From JAXMHQ01 sp046346665 (GTDB lineage Bacteria; Verrucomicrobiota; Verrucomicrobiia; Limisphaerales; JAXMHQ01): a stretch of 64,000 nucleotides of DNA. The stretch's first letter is position 1; each line of letters begins with the position of its first letter. The notes beneath the pieces are model-generated. The model was not told the DNA's origin. It did no database searches and saw only the letters and a program-made list of their open reading frames with translations. Location of the stretch: contig JAXMHQ010000027.1 of assembly GCA_046346665.1 (NCBI GenBank), forward strand, positions 1 through 64,000, in the 5' to 3' direction. Of this stretch, positions 1-8,951 are shown one piece after another. The position numbers were made by a program, and so were the translations under genes.

Positions 1-2
1 CC

Positions 3-221
3 TACCTGGCCACCGGCAACTCCGGGACCGATCATATGGTCACCGTCCGCGTCGTCGCCGCGCTCACCCCGGCCGGCAGCGGCGCCTGGGATATCTCGCT
101 GACCCCCGCCCTGCTCTCGATCGACGGCAGCTCCGTCCCGGCGGACCAGGCGGGCCCGAAACTTCAAACCCAGCCGTTCAAGAAAATCCTCGTCGACATC
201 CAGTCGCAAATCGCGCCCTGA
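3..221 (+). CDS. C-terminal end of an unknown protein (5' truncated by window edge)
   Basis: The frame is open from base 3 and ends at a TGA at 219-221, giving the last 72 residues of a protein that begins before the window. The tail is a mix of short hydrophobic and polar stretches with no motif I recognise. It ends 17 bases before the next gene on the same strand, so the two could be co-transcribed. No function is assigned. The reading frame itself is supported by its GC-rich codon use with C or G in third positions, like the neighbouring genes. Confidence 0.5.
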   Translation, partial: YLATGNSGTDHMVTVRVVAALTPAGSGAWDISLTPALLSIDGSSVPADQAGPKLQTQPFKKILVDIQSQIAP

Positions 222-238
222 CTCATCCCGTTGATTCC

Positions 239-691
239 ATGAAATTCCTGCCCATCCTTTTTCTCGGCGCCGCCCTGGCGCTGGCGGCCACGGGCTGCCA
301 GACCTTCAGCGACAAGGTTCCGAACACCCTGGCCTCCGTCACCGTCAAGAACCAGTCGAACGCGGCCATCGCCGAGGCGACCACACAGGTGTTCCAGAAT
401 CACGGATTCCATTGCACCGTCCCGGGCAGCACCCAGATGACCTTCGAACGGCCCGGCACCCGCAAGAATTACGCGCAGTACGGCAGCCTAGTGTTCAACG
501 AAACCATCATCATCCGTGTGACGGTCTACATCAAGAAGCTCGGCGGCGATTCGACCGAACTCGCCTGCAAAGCCTGGATCGTCGAGGACCCGAATGATCC
601 CGTGTTTGAAGACGATCACCGGGTGCGGGAATTGAACCGCTGGCCTTACGAAGACCTGCTCGAGGATGTCCGCAAGGCTCTTGAAAAATAA
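239..691 (+). CDS. Small secreted lipoprotein, unknown function
   Basis: This 150-residue protein starts with a hydrophobic signal sequence of about 19 residues that ends in an ATGC lipobox, so it is probably cleaved at Cys20 and lipid-anchored. The mature part is soluble and mixed alpha/beta in character, with no catalytic motif that I recognise. It resembles small bacterial lipoproteins of unknown role found in many Gram-negative genomes. The ATG is at 239, and the previous gene ends 17 bases upstream. The potassium-channel gene follows 18 bases downstream, so the two may share a transcript, but a shared job is not evident. Confidence 0.6.
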   Translation: MKFLPILFLGAALALAATGCQTFSDKVPNTLASVTVKNQSNAAIAEATTQVFQNHGFHCTVPGSTQMTFERPGTRKNYAQYGSLVFNETIIIRVTVYIKKLGGDSTELACKAWIVEDPNDPVFEDDHRVRELNRWPYEDLLEDVRKALEK

Positions 692-709
692 TCCGGAGAC
701 GCGCCGGTT

Positions 710-1414
710 GTGACGACCCGATCCAAGAGCGAAGAGATGATGCCCGGCTGGCGCCGGTTGCAGGGGCGCTATCCGATGGCGAAGTTCCTCGGCATCCTGG
801 GACTCCTGCTGGTGCTGCTGCCGTTCATGGAATTGTTTCCGAACGGCGACCTCGCGGAAGCCATCGTGCTCACCCTGGTTCTGGGGTCGGCCGTGCTCGC
901 CCTCGGCACCCGGCGCCGTGTGGTGCTCTTCGGACTGATTCTCGCCAGCGTGGCCATCACCTGCAAATGGCTCGACCAAACGCACCCGGAACCCTGGCGC
1001 GCCTGGTTCTATGCCGTCAGCAGCGCGGTGTTCCTCGTGACGGTCGTCACCCACCTGCTGCGCTACGTCGCCCGCGCCCCCCGCGTCAATTCCGAGGTGC
1101 TCTGCGCCGCCGTCGCCGCCTACCTCCTCATCGGCAGCCTCTGGGCCACCACCTACGTGCTCGTCTGGCGCGTCAACCCCGCCTCTTTTGCCTTCAGTGT
1201 CCCCCTGCCCGCGGATCAAAAGATGACCCATTTCACGTCCATTTACTTCAGCTTCATGACCCTTTCCACCGTCGGCTACGGCGATGTCACCCCGGTCTCG
1301 CACGTGGCCCGCATGCTCGCCGTCGTCGAAGCCGTCATCGGCATGCTCTTCGTCGCCATCCTCATCTCCCGCCTCGTCGCCCTCTACACCACCGATTCGT
1401 CTTCCGAAGACTGA
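710..1414 (+). CDS. Two-TM potassium channel (ion channel family)
   Basis: The 234-residue protein has several hydrophobic helices and the potassium selectivity filter TLSTVGYGDVTP, with VGYGD at residues 188-192. The filter lies between a pore helix (FTSIYFSFMTLST) and a final membrane helix (MLAVVEAVIGMLFVAILISRLVAL). This is the hallmark of the bacterial Ion_trans_2 family. Earlier hydrophobic segments at about residues 22-120 suggest four extra helices before the pore. No RCK/TrkA nucleotide-binding domain follows, so gating is unknown. The GTG at 710 gives the longest frame. An internal ATG at residue 10 or 23 is also possible. Confidence 0.85.
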   Translation: MTTRSKSEEMMPGWRRLQGRYPMAKFLGILGLLLVLLPFMELFPNGDLAEAIVLTLVLGSAVLALGTRRRVVLFGLILASVAITCKWLDQTHPEPWRAWFYAVSSAVFLVTVVTHLLRYVARAPRVNSEVLCAAVAAYLLIGSLWATTYVLVWRVNPASFAFSVPLPADQKMTHFTSIYFSFMTLSTVGYGDVTPVSHVARMLAVVEAVIGMLFVAILISRLVALYTTDSSSED

Positions 1415-1463
1415 TTCCCGCGCTGGTGATTTCCCGCGGCCGATCTAAACTGCCCGCATTCGC

Positions 1464-3209
1464 GTGAATGCCGGCTGCCGAAAATTCCCGTCCGCCCTCA
1501 CCACCGCGCTCCTCGCCGCTGCGCTCAGCCGCGCCGCGGCTCAATCGAACACCCCCGTCACCCTCGAGGACCTCGGCCGCCAGGTCCGCCTCTCCAACAG
1601 CCGCATCACCTTCACCGTCACCAAAGCCGACGCCACCATCCGCCAACTCAGCCTCGACCACAGCCCCAACCTCGCCGGACGCGGCGCCTATTTCGCCGTC
1701 GCCAACTCCGCCGGCCACGACGGCTGGGACTTTCACAACGCCGAATTCCGGGTCGTCCGCCAGTCGCCCGATCTCGCCGAAATCGCCTCCACCGCCCCCA
1801 TTGGCGGCGTCCGCTTCACGCAGCACTACATCCTGCGCCGCGAGGATCCCGGCTTTTATGTTTTCATTCTCGCGGAACGCCGCGCCGGCGATCCCCCGGA
1901 ACACGTCGGCCAGGTTCGCTGGTCGTTTTACCTCGACCCGGCACGCTTCAACTACCAGCTCGCCTCCGACGACGAACAGGGCCCGGTGCCGGACCTCAAA
2001 AATGCCCGCACCCTCCAGGACGCCACCTACGAACTCGCCGACGGATCCGTCTACACCAAGTACAATTACTGCGTCTACCTCGAGGACGATTGGGTGCACG
2101 GCATGTGCGGCACCAACACCGGCAGCCAGGGCGTCTTCATCATCACGCCCAGCGCCGAATTTCTCCAGGCGCCCACCAAGCAGGAAATCACCGTCCACGC
2201 CGGACCGATCATCCATCGCTTTCTCGCCTCCGGCCATTTCGAGCCGCGCGAGCTTTCGAGCCCGGCCATTCCCGACGGATGGACCAAGGCCTGCGGCCCC
2301 TGGTTCGTTTATGTGAACAACGGGAATTCTCCGGCTCAAATCTGGGCCGATGCGAAAGAGCGGGCGCATCAGGAAAGACAGCGCTGGCCGTACGACTGGA
2401 TGCGGCATCCCGCCTACCCGCTCGAGCGCGGGAGTGTCCACGGCACGCTGAAACTTTTCGACGGCAGCCAGTGCGCGTCCAACGCCCTCATGATCCTGAC
2501 CGCCCCGGAACCCGACTGGCAGCTCCAGGTCTTGAATTACATCTTCAGCACGCGCGCGGACGCCCAGGGCCGATTCCACATTCCCGCGGTCCGGCCCGGC
2601 GACTACACGCTCTTCGCCGCTGTGCCCGGCGTCACCGACGAGTTCCGCCGCGATAATATCCGCGTCGCCGCAGGCCAGGAACTCGACCTCGGCACGGTGC
2701 TCTTCTCGCCCGCCCGCTACCCCGTCCGGCTCTGGCAAATCGGCGAAGCTGACCGCCGCACCTCGGGATTTCGCCTGGCCGACCAACCCCGCCAATACGG
2801 GCTCGATCGACAGGTGCCCGCCGAACTGGTCTACACCGTCGGCGCCAGTTCGCCGTCGAACGACTGGTATTACGCGCAGGCAAAACCGGGCGATTGGAAA
2901 ATTCTGTTTCAGTCGCAAAAGACCCATACCGGCGAAGGCGTGTTCACACTGGGAATCGCCGGGCAGACGCGCGACCCGGAACTGGAGGTGCGCCTGAACG
3001 GGAAACCAATCGGCTCCTACAAAGGCGGCAACAGCAGCGCTCTCTATCGCAGCGCCGTGCTCGGCAGCAGCTATTACGAAAACAAAATCATCCGCTTCCC
3101 CGCCGGCCTCGTCCAGCCGGGCACCAACACCCTCACCCTCCGACTGCTCCGCGGATCGGTGATGTACGACACGCTGAAACTGGAGATCGATGGATCATCC
3201 CGAGACTGA
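1464..3209 (+). CDS. Rhamnogalacturonan lyase-like protein (polysaccharide lyase family 4)
   Basis: The protein has 581 residues with a signal peptide (ALTTALLAAALSRAAA) and the three-part layout of PL4 enzymes: an N-terminal beta-sandwich catalytic region, a middle fibronectin-like domain at about residues 325-410, and a C-terminal carbohydrate-binding-like domain. The join near residue 415 carries the family sequence YPVRLWQIGEADRRTSGF. PL4 enzymes cleave the rhamnogalacturonan-I backbone of pectin by beta-elimination outside the cytoplasm. The start is a GTG at 1464. The next gene, a convergent GH51 arabinofuranosidase, would act on arabinan side chains of the same polymer, which supports a role in pectin use. 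I could not verify catalytic residues by alignment. Confidence 0.8.
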   Translation: MNAGCRKFPSALTTALLAAALSRAAAQSNTPVTLEDLGRQVRLSNSRITFTVTKADATIRQLSLDHSPNLAGRGAYFAVANSAGHDGWDFHNAEFRVVRQSPDLAEIASTAPIGGVRFTQHYILRREDPGFYVFILAERRAGDPPEHVGQVRWSFYLDPARFNYQLASDDEQGPVPDLKNARTLQDATYELADGSVYTKYNYCVYLEDDWVHGMCGTNTGSQGVFIITPSAEFLQAPTKQEITVHAGPIIHRFLASGHFEPRELSSPAIPDGWTKACGPWFVYVNNGNSPAQIWADAKERAHQERQRWPYDWMRHPAYPLERGSVHGTLKLFDGSQCASNALMILTAPEPDWQLQVLNYIFSTRADAQGRFHIPAVRPGDYTLFAAVPGVTDEFRRDNIRVAAGQELDLGTVLFSPARYPVRLWQIGEADRRTSGFRLADQPRQYGLDRQVPAELVYTVGASSPSNDWYYAQAKPGDWKILFQSQKTHTGEGVFTLGIAGQTRDPELEVRLNGKPIGSYKGGNSSALYRSAVLGSSYYENKIIRFPAGLVQPGTNTLTLRLLRGSVMYDTLKLEIDGSSRD

Positions 3210-3252
3210 ACCAGTGCGAAATGCGGAGCGTGGAGTGAGGCGGCCATCCCTC

Positions 3253-3411
3253 GGTGGGGCGAGACTCCGTCGAGCCCTGACTGGGCCTTGAGGATTGATG
3301 GATCAATGGATTGTTGGATTGCTGGATGGCTCCGCGCGACAGTCTTCCCATTTATCCAGGAATCCATTAATCCACCAATCCGTTCGTGGGCTCGACGGAG
3401 TCTGCCCCACC
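3253..3411. repeat. Inverted-repeat element between convergent genes
   Basis: Two arms of about 25 bases, at 3253-3277 and 3388-3411, are reverse complements with a one-base gap. Each carries GACTCCGTCGAGCCC or its complement. The region between contains ATTGATGGATCAATGG-like words, and the 3' flank has a three-fold CCGCACT(C) run. The same arm occurs at 20582-20606 and, in shortened form, at 20837-20851. It sits between the 3' ends of the PL4 and GH51 genes, so it could act as a two-way terminator or be a REP/MITE-like dispersed element. Confidence 0.6.
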
Positions 3412-3452
3412 GCCAGGATTCCGCACTCCGCACTCCGCACTCCGCATTTAAC

Positions 3453-5402
3453 CTACCGTCCCTTCAGCTTCAGCACTACGATGCTGTTCGGCGGCAGCGC
3501 GGTGCTGAACGACGGCTGGACGCCCTTCACCGTCCCAGCCTCGGGCACCACGTTGCGCGGGCGCCGGATCGAGTTGGTGTCCTCGGGATTGGCCGACAGC
3601 GTCAGGCTCCGACCTTTCGACTCCAGCGCCGCCACTCCTTCGATCTTCAGATCCACGGTTTCCGCCACCGGATTCGGGTTCACCAGCTTGATGAAGATTT
3701 CGCCCGTCTTCGAATCGCGCGTCGCCGATCCCTGGACGGCCGAGCCCGTCCAGCTCACCGGCAGGACTTCGTCGCCGATGTTGCGGCTGAACATCTGGAA
3801 CGCGTAGTAACTCGGCGATCCGTACGACGTCAGCGCATCGTAGCCGATCATGTCCGGTCGCCACTGGCGCCCGCCCGGGTTCACGTTCACGAACAGCGGC
3901 GCGTAGCAATTCATCAGCACCAGGTCGGCGTTCCGCTCCATCGCCGCCATGAACACCGCGTCGCCCAAAGCCGCCTTGAACGTCGGCGTCGGAGGCTGTT
4001 TCCGCGCCCCCGGCGACCACGGTTTCACATCCCCATCCTCGTGCGCCGCCCATTCGCCCACAAACACCTTCGGCCCGTTCCGGTCATACTTCTTCCCGTA
4101 ATCCGGCGACGTCCGGATGAATTCATCGGTCGAACTGTAATAATGCTCGTCCATCATGTCCGGCTTGCGGCTGCGCACCCGGTTGGTCTCCGGCTGATCG
4201 TAGCCTATCGTTGAAATAAGCTGCAGTTCCGGATACTTCGCCTTGATCGCGTCGTAGAATTGCGCGAACCGCTGGTCGTAACTGCCCGATCGATCGAACC
4301 AATCCTCGTTGCCGATCTCCACGTACTTCAGCGGGAACGGCGCCGGGTGCCCGTCGCGCGCCCGCGCGGCGCCCCACGCCGTGTTCGTCCCGCCCGCCAC
4401 ATACTCGATCTCCTCCAGCGCCTCCTTCACAAACGGCTCCAGGTCCGGGCCCGGATTCACATGCGTGCCCTTCAGGTTGTACCCCGCATACACCGCCAGC
4501 ACCGGCTCCGCATTCATGTCCTCGCACCACATCAAAAACTCCATCAGGCCCAGGCCGTCCGACGACCGGTAACCCCACGGACACCGATGCCCCGGGCGAT
4601 TCTCCACCGGACCGATCGTTTTCTTCCAGTCGAACCGCGTCTCCACCGTGTCCCCTTCCACATAATTCCCGCCCGGGAACCGCAGGAATTTCGGGTTCAT
4701 GTCCACCAGCAACTGCATCAGGTCGGGCCGAAACCCGTTGGGCTGATCTTTCCACGTCGGCGGAAACAGGGAAACATAGCCCAGCCGGATCGTGCCCGGT
4801 CGGTCGAGCGTCACCGCCAGCCGCGCCGCCGCGGTCGGCTCCACGCTGCCCGTCTTGAGCGTCAGCTCGTATTTCTTCCAATCGCCGGTCAGCGACGGAA
4901 TATTCCCGCTCGCATACACCGTCCGGCCGTCGTCGCTGACGATGGAAACCGTCACCGGCCCGGCAAACCCTTCCTCAGCCCGCGCGATCAGCGTGGCGCG
5001 ATACTTGGTCGACGGCTCCACGGGAATCCCCCAGTAACCGCTGTTCGCCACGCCCGCGGGCTGCGCGGCGGACGCCTTCGTCACCGTCACTTTTAAACTC
5101 GTCGTGAGCGCTTCGTTGCAGGGCGTACCGGGATCGAGCGCGATCGAGGCTTCGCCGCCGCCCGGAATCCAGGCCGACCAGTGGGCGGGCGCCGCCGCGT
5201 CGTCCAGGAACGCGCGGTTCTGCACCAGCTCGGCATACAAGCCGCCGTCGTAGGAATGATTGATCTCTTCCGTCATCAGCCCGTAAAACCCCGGGCTGAC
5301 GCTGCCTGCGGGGTGCCCGGCATCGATGGTGAACGTGGAGTTCGCCGCAAAGGCGGCGGCCGCAGCGAGGGTGAGGGCGAGGAAACTGAGCGCAGTTTTC
5401 AT
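3453..5402 (-). CDS. Alpha-L-arabinofuranosidase, GH51
   Basis: This 649-residue secreted enzyme has a signal peptide (ALSFLALTLAAAAAFA), then an N-terminal beta-sandwich/carbohydrate-binding part, a TIM-barrel and a C-terminal beta domain, as in GH51. The general acid/base Glu366 lies in VEIGNEDW and the nucleophile Glu450 in VFVGEWAAH. Family members remove terminal arabinofuranose from arabinan and arabinoxylan by a retaining mechanism. I chose the ATG at 5402 over the in-frame TTG two codons upstream. Together with the convergent PL4 gene it suggests pectin side-chain degradation. Confidence 0.9.
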   Translation of the reverse strand: MKTALSFLALTLAAAAAFAANSTFTIDAGHPAGSVSPGFYGLMTEEINHSYDGGLYAELVQNRAFLDDAAAPAHWSAWIPGGGEASIALDPGTPCNEALTTSLKVTVTKASAAQPAGVANSGYWGIPVEPSTKYRATLIARAEEGFAGPVTVSIVSDDGRTVYASGNIPSLTGDWKKYELTLKTGSVEPTAAARLAVTLDRPGTIRLGYVSLFPPTWKDQPNGFRPDLMQLLVDMNPKFLRFPGGNYVEGDTVETRFDWKKTIGPVENRPGHRCPWGYRSSDGLGLMEFLMWCEDMNAEPVLAVYAGYNLKGTHVNPGPDLEPFVKEALEEIEYVAGGTNTAWGAARARDGHPAPFPLKYVEIGNEDWFDRSGSYDQRFAQFYDAIKAKYPELQLISTIGYDQPETNRVRSRKPDMMDEHYYSSTDEFIRTSPDYGKKYDRNGPKVFVGEWAAHEDGDVKPWSPGARKQPPTPTFKAALGDAVFMAAMERNADLVLMNCYAPLFVNVNPGGRQWRPDMIGYDALTSYGSPSYYAFQMFSRNIGDEVLPVSWTGSAVQGSATRDSKTGEIFIKLVNPNPVAETVDLKIEGVAALESKGRSLTLSANPEDTNSIRRPRNVVPEAGTVKGVQPSFSTALPPNSIVVLKLKGR

Positions 5403-5530
5403 GGTCAATTACAGAAAGGACGCCGGAGGTTTTCACAAGGCCGGCGATGAATTCGGCTCGACCCGATTCGATTACCCGAAATCGCTAAACACCACAAGTG
5501 TTTGTCCGCGTGGAATGCGCGATAAAGAAA

Positions 5531-5609
5531 TGGGGTGGTTGACGGGATTTGAACCCGCGACAGCCAGATCCACAATCTGGGGCTCTAACCAGGCTGAGCT
5601 ACAACCACC
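5531..5609 (-). tRNA. tRNA-His (GTG anticodon)
   Basis: On the minus strand a full cloverleaf can be drawn: acceptor GTGGTTG/CAACCAC, anticodon stem CCAGA/TCTGG around the loop TTGTGGA (anticodon GTG), and a T arm with TTCAAAT. The extra 5' G (position -1, base 5609) faces the discriminator C, as expected for bacterial tRNA-His. The CCA end is encoded at 5531-5533. Confidence 0.95.
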
Positions 5610-5621
5610 GGCCAGACGAAC

Positions 5622-5650
5622 AGCGTAGGGTTCCAGAATCCCCCAGTCAA
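5622..5650 (-). promoter_or_regulatory. Sigma70-type promoter of tRNA-His
   Basis: Reading the minus strand, TTGACT (5645-5650) is followed after exactly 17 bases by TACGCT (5622-5627). The mature tRNA begins 13 bases downstream. The -35 matches five of six bases, while the -10 is weak (three of six). Confidence 0.45.
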
Positions 5651-5802
5651 GCCAGCAGCAGACCTGATCATGCTTACTGCTCACTGATTACAGTTCACTG
5701 ATTACTGATTACCTTTTCAGTAGCCACCGGCCACCGGCCACTGGGTCACTTCATTCTGAAATATGATTTCACCGCCGGTCGGCTCCGGTTACACTCCCCC
5801 CC

Positions 5803-6900
5803 ATGGTCACGCTCGAAGCCAGCAAACCGTTCCGCAACCTCAATCCGGCCGAACGATCCGCGCTTCGGCAGATTGCGCAGGAGCGATCCTTTCCGGCCGG
5901 GCAGGTGATTTTCCAGGAAGGCGAAGGCGGCGACGGCGTTTATGTGGTCAAATCCGGGCGCGTCGAGTTGTCCGTGAAACTCTCGGAACAAGGCAGCCGC
6001 AAGTTCGCCGAAGTCGCGGCCGGCGACATGTTCGGCGAAATGGCCGTGCTCGAACTCAAGCCGCGCACCGCCACCGCCACCGCCGCCGAGGATTCCATCG
6101 TCTATTTCATCCCGCGCAATGAACTGCTCGTCATGATCGAGCGCTCGCCCGCGTTGTCGCTCGAATTGCTCCGCGAAATCAGCCATCGCCTCCGCGAATT
6201 CAACCAGCGCTACATCCAGGAAATCCTCCAAACCGAACGCCTCGCCATCATCGGCCGGTTCGCCCGATCCATCGTCCACGACCTCAAAAACCCCCTCAAC
6301 ATCATCGGGCTCACCACCGAGGTCATCTGCATGGACAAATCCACCCTGCCCGTCCGACAGCAGGGCATGTCCACCATCCGCAAACAAATCGACCGCGTGA
6401 GCGATATGATCGGCGAGATCCTCGATTTCACCCAGGGTTCCAACGCCCAGGTCATCCTCGCCCTTATGGAATACGGTGCGTTCGTCGACCCGCTCCTCCA
6501 GGAAATCCGGTCCGAAACCGAAATCCGCGGCGTCGCCATCGAAACCGCCCCGCCCCCGCCCGTCCGCGTCCGGCTCGACCCGAAACGCCTGCGGCGCGTG
6601 TTCTACAACCTTATCCATAACGCCACCGACGCCATGCCCGGCGGCGGCCGCATCCAGATCCGCTACCTCGTCGATCAAAATCAACTGGTCACGGAAATCC
6701 AGGACACCGGGCGCGGCATCGCACCCGAAATCGCGCCGAAACTCTTCGAAGCCTTCGCCTCGTTCGGCAAAGCCCACGGCACCGGCCTCGGCCTGTCCAT
6801 TTGCAAGAAGATCGTCGAGGATCACCAGGGCCGCATTTGGGCCCGCAACGCCCCGGACCACGGCGCCATCTTCTCCTTCACACTCCCCATCGCCCTCTAG
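5803..6900 (+). CDS. Histidine kinase with N-terminal cyclic-nucleotide-binding-like domain
   Basis: The 365-residue protein has three parts. Residues 8-125 form a CRP-type cNMP-binding fold (FQEGEGGDGVYVVKSGRVEL, then GDMFGEMAVLE). A dimerisation/phosphoacceptor helix follows with the H box FARSIVHDLKNPLNIIG and phospho-acceptor His159. The last part is a HATPase domain with DTGRGI and GTGLGLSI as G boxes. No transmembrane segment is visible, so it is likely a cytoplasmic sensor kinase. No response regulator is adjacent, and its partner is unknown. mutL follows after 25 bases on the same strand. Whether the cNMP pocket binds a nucleotide cannot be told from the sequence. Confidence 0.85.
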   Translation: MVTLEASKPFRNLNPAERSALRQIAQERSFPAGQVIFQEGEGGDGVYVVKSGRVELSVKLSEQGSRKFAEVAAGDMFGEMAVLELKPRTATATAAEDSIVYFIPRNELLVMIERSPALSLELLREISHRLREFNQRYIQEILQTERLAIIGRFARSIVHDLKNPLNIIGLTTEVICMDKSTLPVRQQGMSTIRKQIDRVSDMIGEILDFTQGSNAQVILALMEYGAFVDPLLQEIRSETEIRGVAIETAPPPPVRVRLDPKRLRRVFYNLIHNATDAMPGGGRIQIRYLVDQNQLVTEIQDTGRGIAPEIAPKLFEAFASFGKAHGTGLGLSICKKIVEDHQGRIWARNAPDHGAIFSFTLPIAL

Positions 6901-6925
6901 CCGCCCAACCCCCGCCGCCGCCCCC

Positions 6926-8836
6926 ATGAACCGCATCCGGCTCCTCCCCGATCACGTGGCCAACCAGATCGCCGCCGGCGAAGTGGTTGAACGCCCCGCC
7001 AGCGTCGTGAAGGAACTGGTCGAAAATGCCCTCGACGCCGGCGCCACCCGCATCCAGGTCGAAATCCAGGCCGGCGGACGCAGCCTCATCCGAGTCACGG
7101 ACGATGGCACGGGCATGAGCCGCGACGACGCGCTGCTCTGCCTCGAACGCCACGCCACCAGCAAAATCAAACAGGCCGAGGACCTCTCCGCCATCGCCAC
7201 CATGGGCTTCCGCGGCGAAGCCCTCCCCAGCATCGCCAGCGTCAGCCGGTTCACCCTCACGACCCGGGAACGCGATTCCGAATCGCCCGAAGCCACCCAG
7301 GTCGTCATCAACGGCGGCAAAATCCTCGAAGTCAAATCCGCCGGCGCCGCCCCCGGCACCTGCATCGAAGCACGACAGTTGTTCTTCAACCTCCCCGCCC
7401 GCCGCAAGTTTCTCCGCAGCGAGGAAACCGAGTCCGCCCACGTCCAGCATTACCTCACCCTCGCCGCCCTCGCCTTTCCCGAGGTCTCTTTCACCTTCCA
7501 AAAAGACGGACGCCTCGTCTGGCAGTTGCCCGCCGCAAAATCCGGCCCCGATATCCCCGCGCGCCTGTCCGCCCTGGGCGAACGACTCCGCGCCATCTAC
7601 GGCGGCGAACAGCGGCTGCTCGCGGTGAATTTCTCCGCCGCAATGACCGTGGCTCCCGAATCCGACGAACCCGGCATCAACCCCGCGCCGCCACCCGCCC
7701 GCGAGTTCCGGCTCTGGGGATTCATCGGCGCGCCCGGCGTGTCCCGGTCCACACGCGAAGACCAGCACCTGTTCGTCAACCGCCGGCCGGTCGAAAATCG
7801 AGGGCTCAATTTCGCCCTCATGGAAGGCTACCACACCGCCCTCATGAAAGGCCGCTACCCGGTGTGCTGCCTGTTCCTCGAAATCGATCCCGCCGCGGTC
7901 GATGTGAATATTCACCCGGCCAAACGCGAGGTGAAATTTCATCGCGAAGGCGAAGTGCGCCGCCTGACAGCCGAAGCCGTCCGCCAGACGCTCCTGGCCT
8001 TCCATTCTCCCCAGGAATCACCCGCACCCCTTCCTCCCGCGGCGCCGCCGCGTCCCGCCCCGCCGACGCCTCCCGCGCCTGTCGCGCCGCTGCTCCCACG
8101 ATTCCCCGCACCGGCGCCGCTCCCCGCCCCGGCCTCCCAGCCGCCGCTTAAAATGGGCTTCGCACCCTCCACCGCCGCGCCCGCTTCACCTGCCACGGCA
8201 AAACTTGCGCCGCCCCCACCCGCACCCGCCGAGGGGCCCATCCCGCTCCTCAGTGTTCCCCTCAAACTCATCGGCGTGGTCGGCAAACTCTACGTCCTGC
8301 TCGAGTCCGACCGCGGCCTGGTCCTGCTCGACCAGCACGCCGCCCACGAACGCATTTTGTTCGAGCAGATGCTCAACCGCCTCGAACACAGCGGCCAGGC
8401 CGCATCGCAAAAGCTGCTCCTGCCCGAAACCGTCGAACTGTCCGCGCGCGACGCGCAGTTCATCCGGGATCACCTCGCCGTCCTCGTCCGGCTCGGGGTC
8501 GGGCTGGCCGAATTCGGCGAACGCACCTTCCTGCTCGACGCCCTGCCGCCGTTCGTGAAGGTGACGGATCCCCGCCGGTTTGTGCTGGAATTGGTGGATG
8601 AATTGAAGGCCGCCGGACAACAGGTGAATTCCATCCGGCTCGGCGAACATACCGTCGCCAAAACCGTCTGCCGCCACGCCGTCAAAGCGAACGACCCGCT
8701 CGCCGGGCGCGAATTGGAAAATCTCGTCGAAGACCTCCGCCGCTGCACCATGCCCTACACCTGCCCCCACGGGCGGCCGACGCTCATCGAAATGAATTAC
8801 CGCGAGCTGGAGAAAAAATTCGGCCGCGCCCAGTAA
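6926..8836 (+). CDS. mutL: DNA mismatch repair protein MutL (endonuclease type)
   Basis: MutL links mismatch recognition by MutS to strand removal. The 636-residue protein begins with the GHKL ATPase domain (IAAGEVVERPASVVKELVEN, then GFRGEALPSI and VNRRPV). A proline/alanine-rich linker at about residues 365-430 leads to the C-terminal dimerisation domain. That domain has the metal-dependent nicking motif DQHAAHERILFE starting at Asp469, and CPHGRP starting at Cys613. It therefore belongs to the nicking MutL class found in bacteria without MutH. The ATG at 6926 matches the usual family start. No mutS lies in the window. Confidence 0.95.
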   Translation: MNRIRLLPDHVANQIAAGEVVERPASVVKELVENALDAGATRIQVEIQAGGRSLIRVTDDGTGMSRDDALLCLERHATSKIKQAEDLSAIATMGFRGEALPSIASVSRFTLTTRERDSESPEATQVVINGGKILEVKSAGAAPGTCIEARQLFFNLPARRKFLRSEETESAHVQHYLTLAALAFPEVSFTFQKDGRLVWQLPAAKSGPDIPARLSALGERLRAIYGGEQRLLAVNFSAAMTVAPESDEPGINPAPPPAREFRLWGFIGAPGVSRSTREDQHLFVNRRPVENRGLNFALMEGYHTALMKGRYPVCCLFLEIDPAAVDVNIHPAKREVKFHREGEVRRLTAEAVRQTLLAFHSPQESPAPLPPAAPPRPAPPTPPAPVAPLLPRFPAPAPLPAPASQPPLKMGFAPSTAAPASPATAKLAPPPPAPAEGPIPLLSVPLKLIGVVGKLYVLLESDRGLVLLDQHAAHERILFEQMLNRLEHSGQAASQKLLLPETVELSARDAQFIRDHLAVLVRLGVGLAEFGERTFLLDALPPFVKVTDPRRFVLELVDELKAAGQQVNSIRLGEHTVAKTVCRHAVKANDPLAGRELENLVEDLRRCTMPYTCPHGRPTLIEMNYRELEKKFGRAQ

Positions 8837-8951
8837 GCCCAAAAAATCATCCGCAGCTCACACAGGTTTCGCAGACTATTGTAAGTCCATCTGCGGAATC
8901 GGCGCGGTCTGCGGACAACAATGCCCTGAATGATCCCCGGACTCCCGGTGC

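Noticed and set aside
488..1303. Long open frame on the minus strand opposite the lipoprotein and potassium-channel genes
   Set aside because: Shadow of the GC-rich third-position bias of the real genes. It has a charged, low-complexity product and no motif. The same holds for the other long antisense frames, such as 1362-2927, 9018-10490, 15165-17630, 18251-19825 and 57936-60419.
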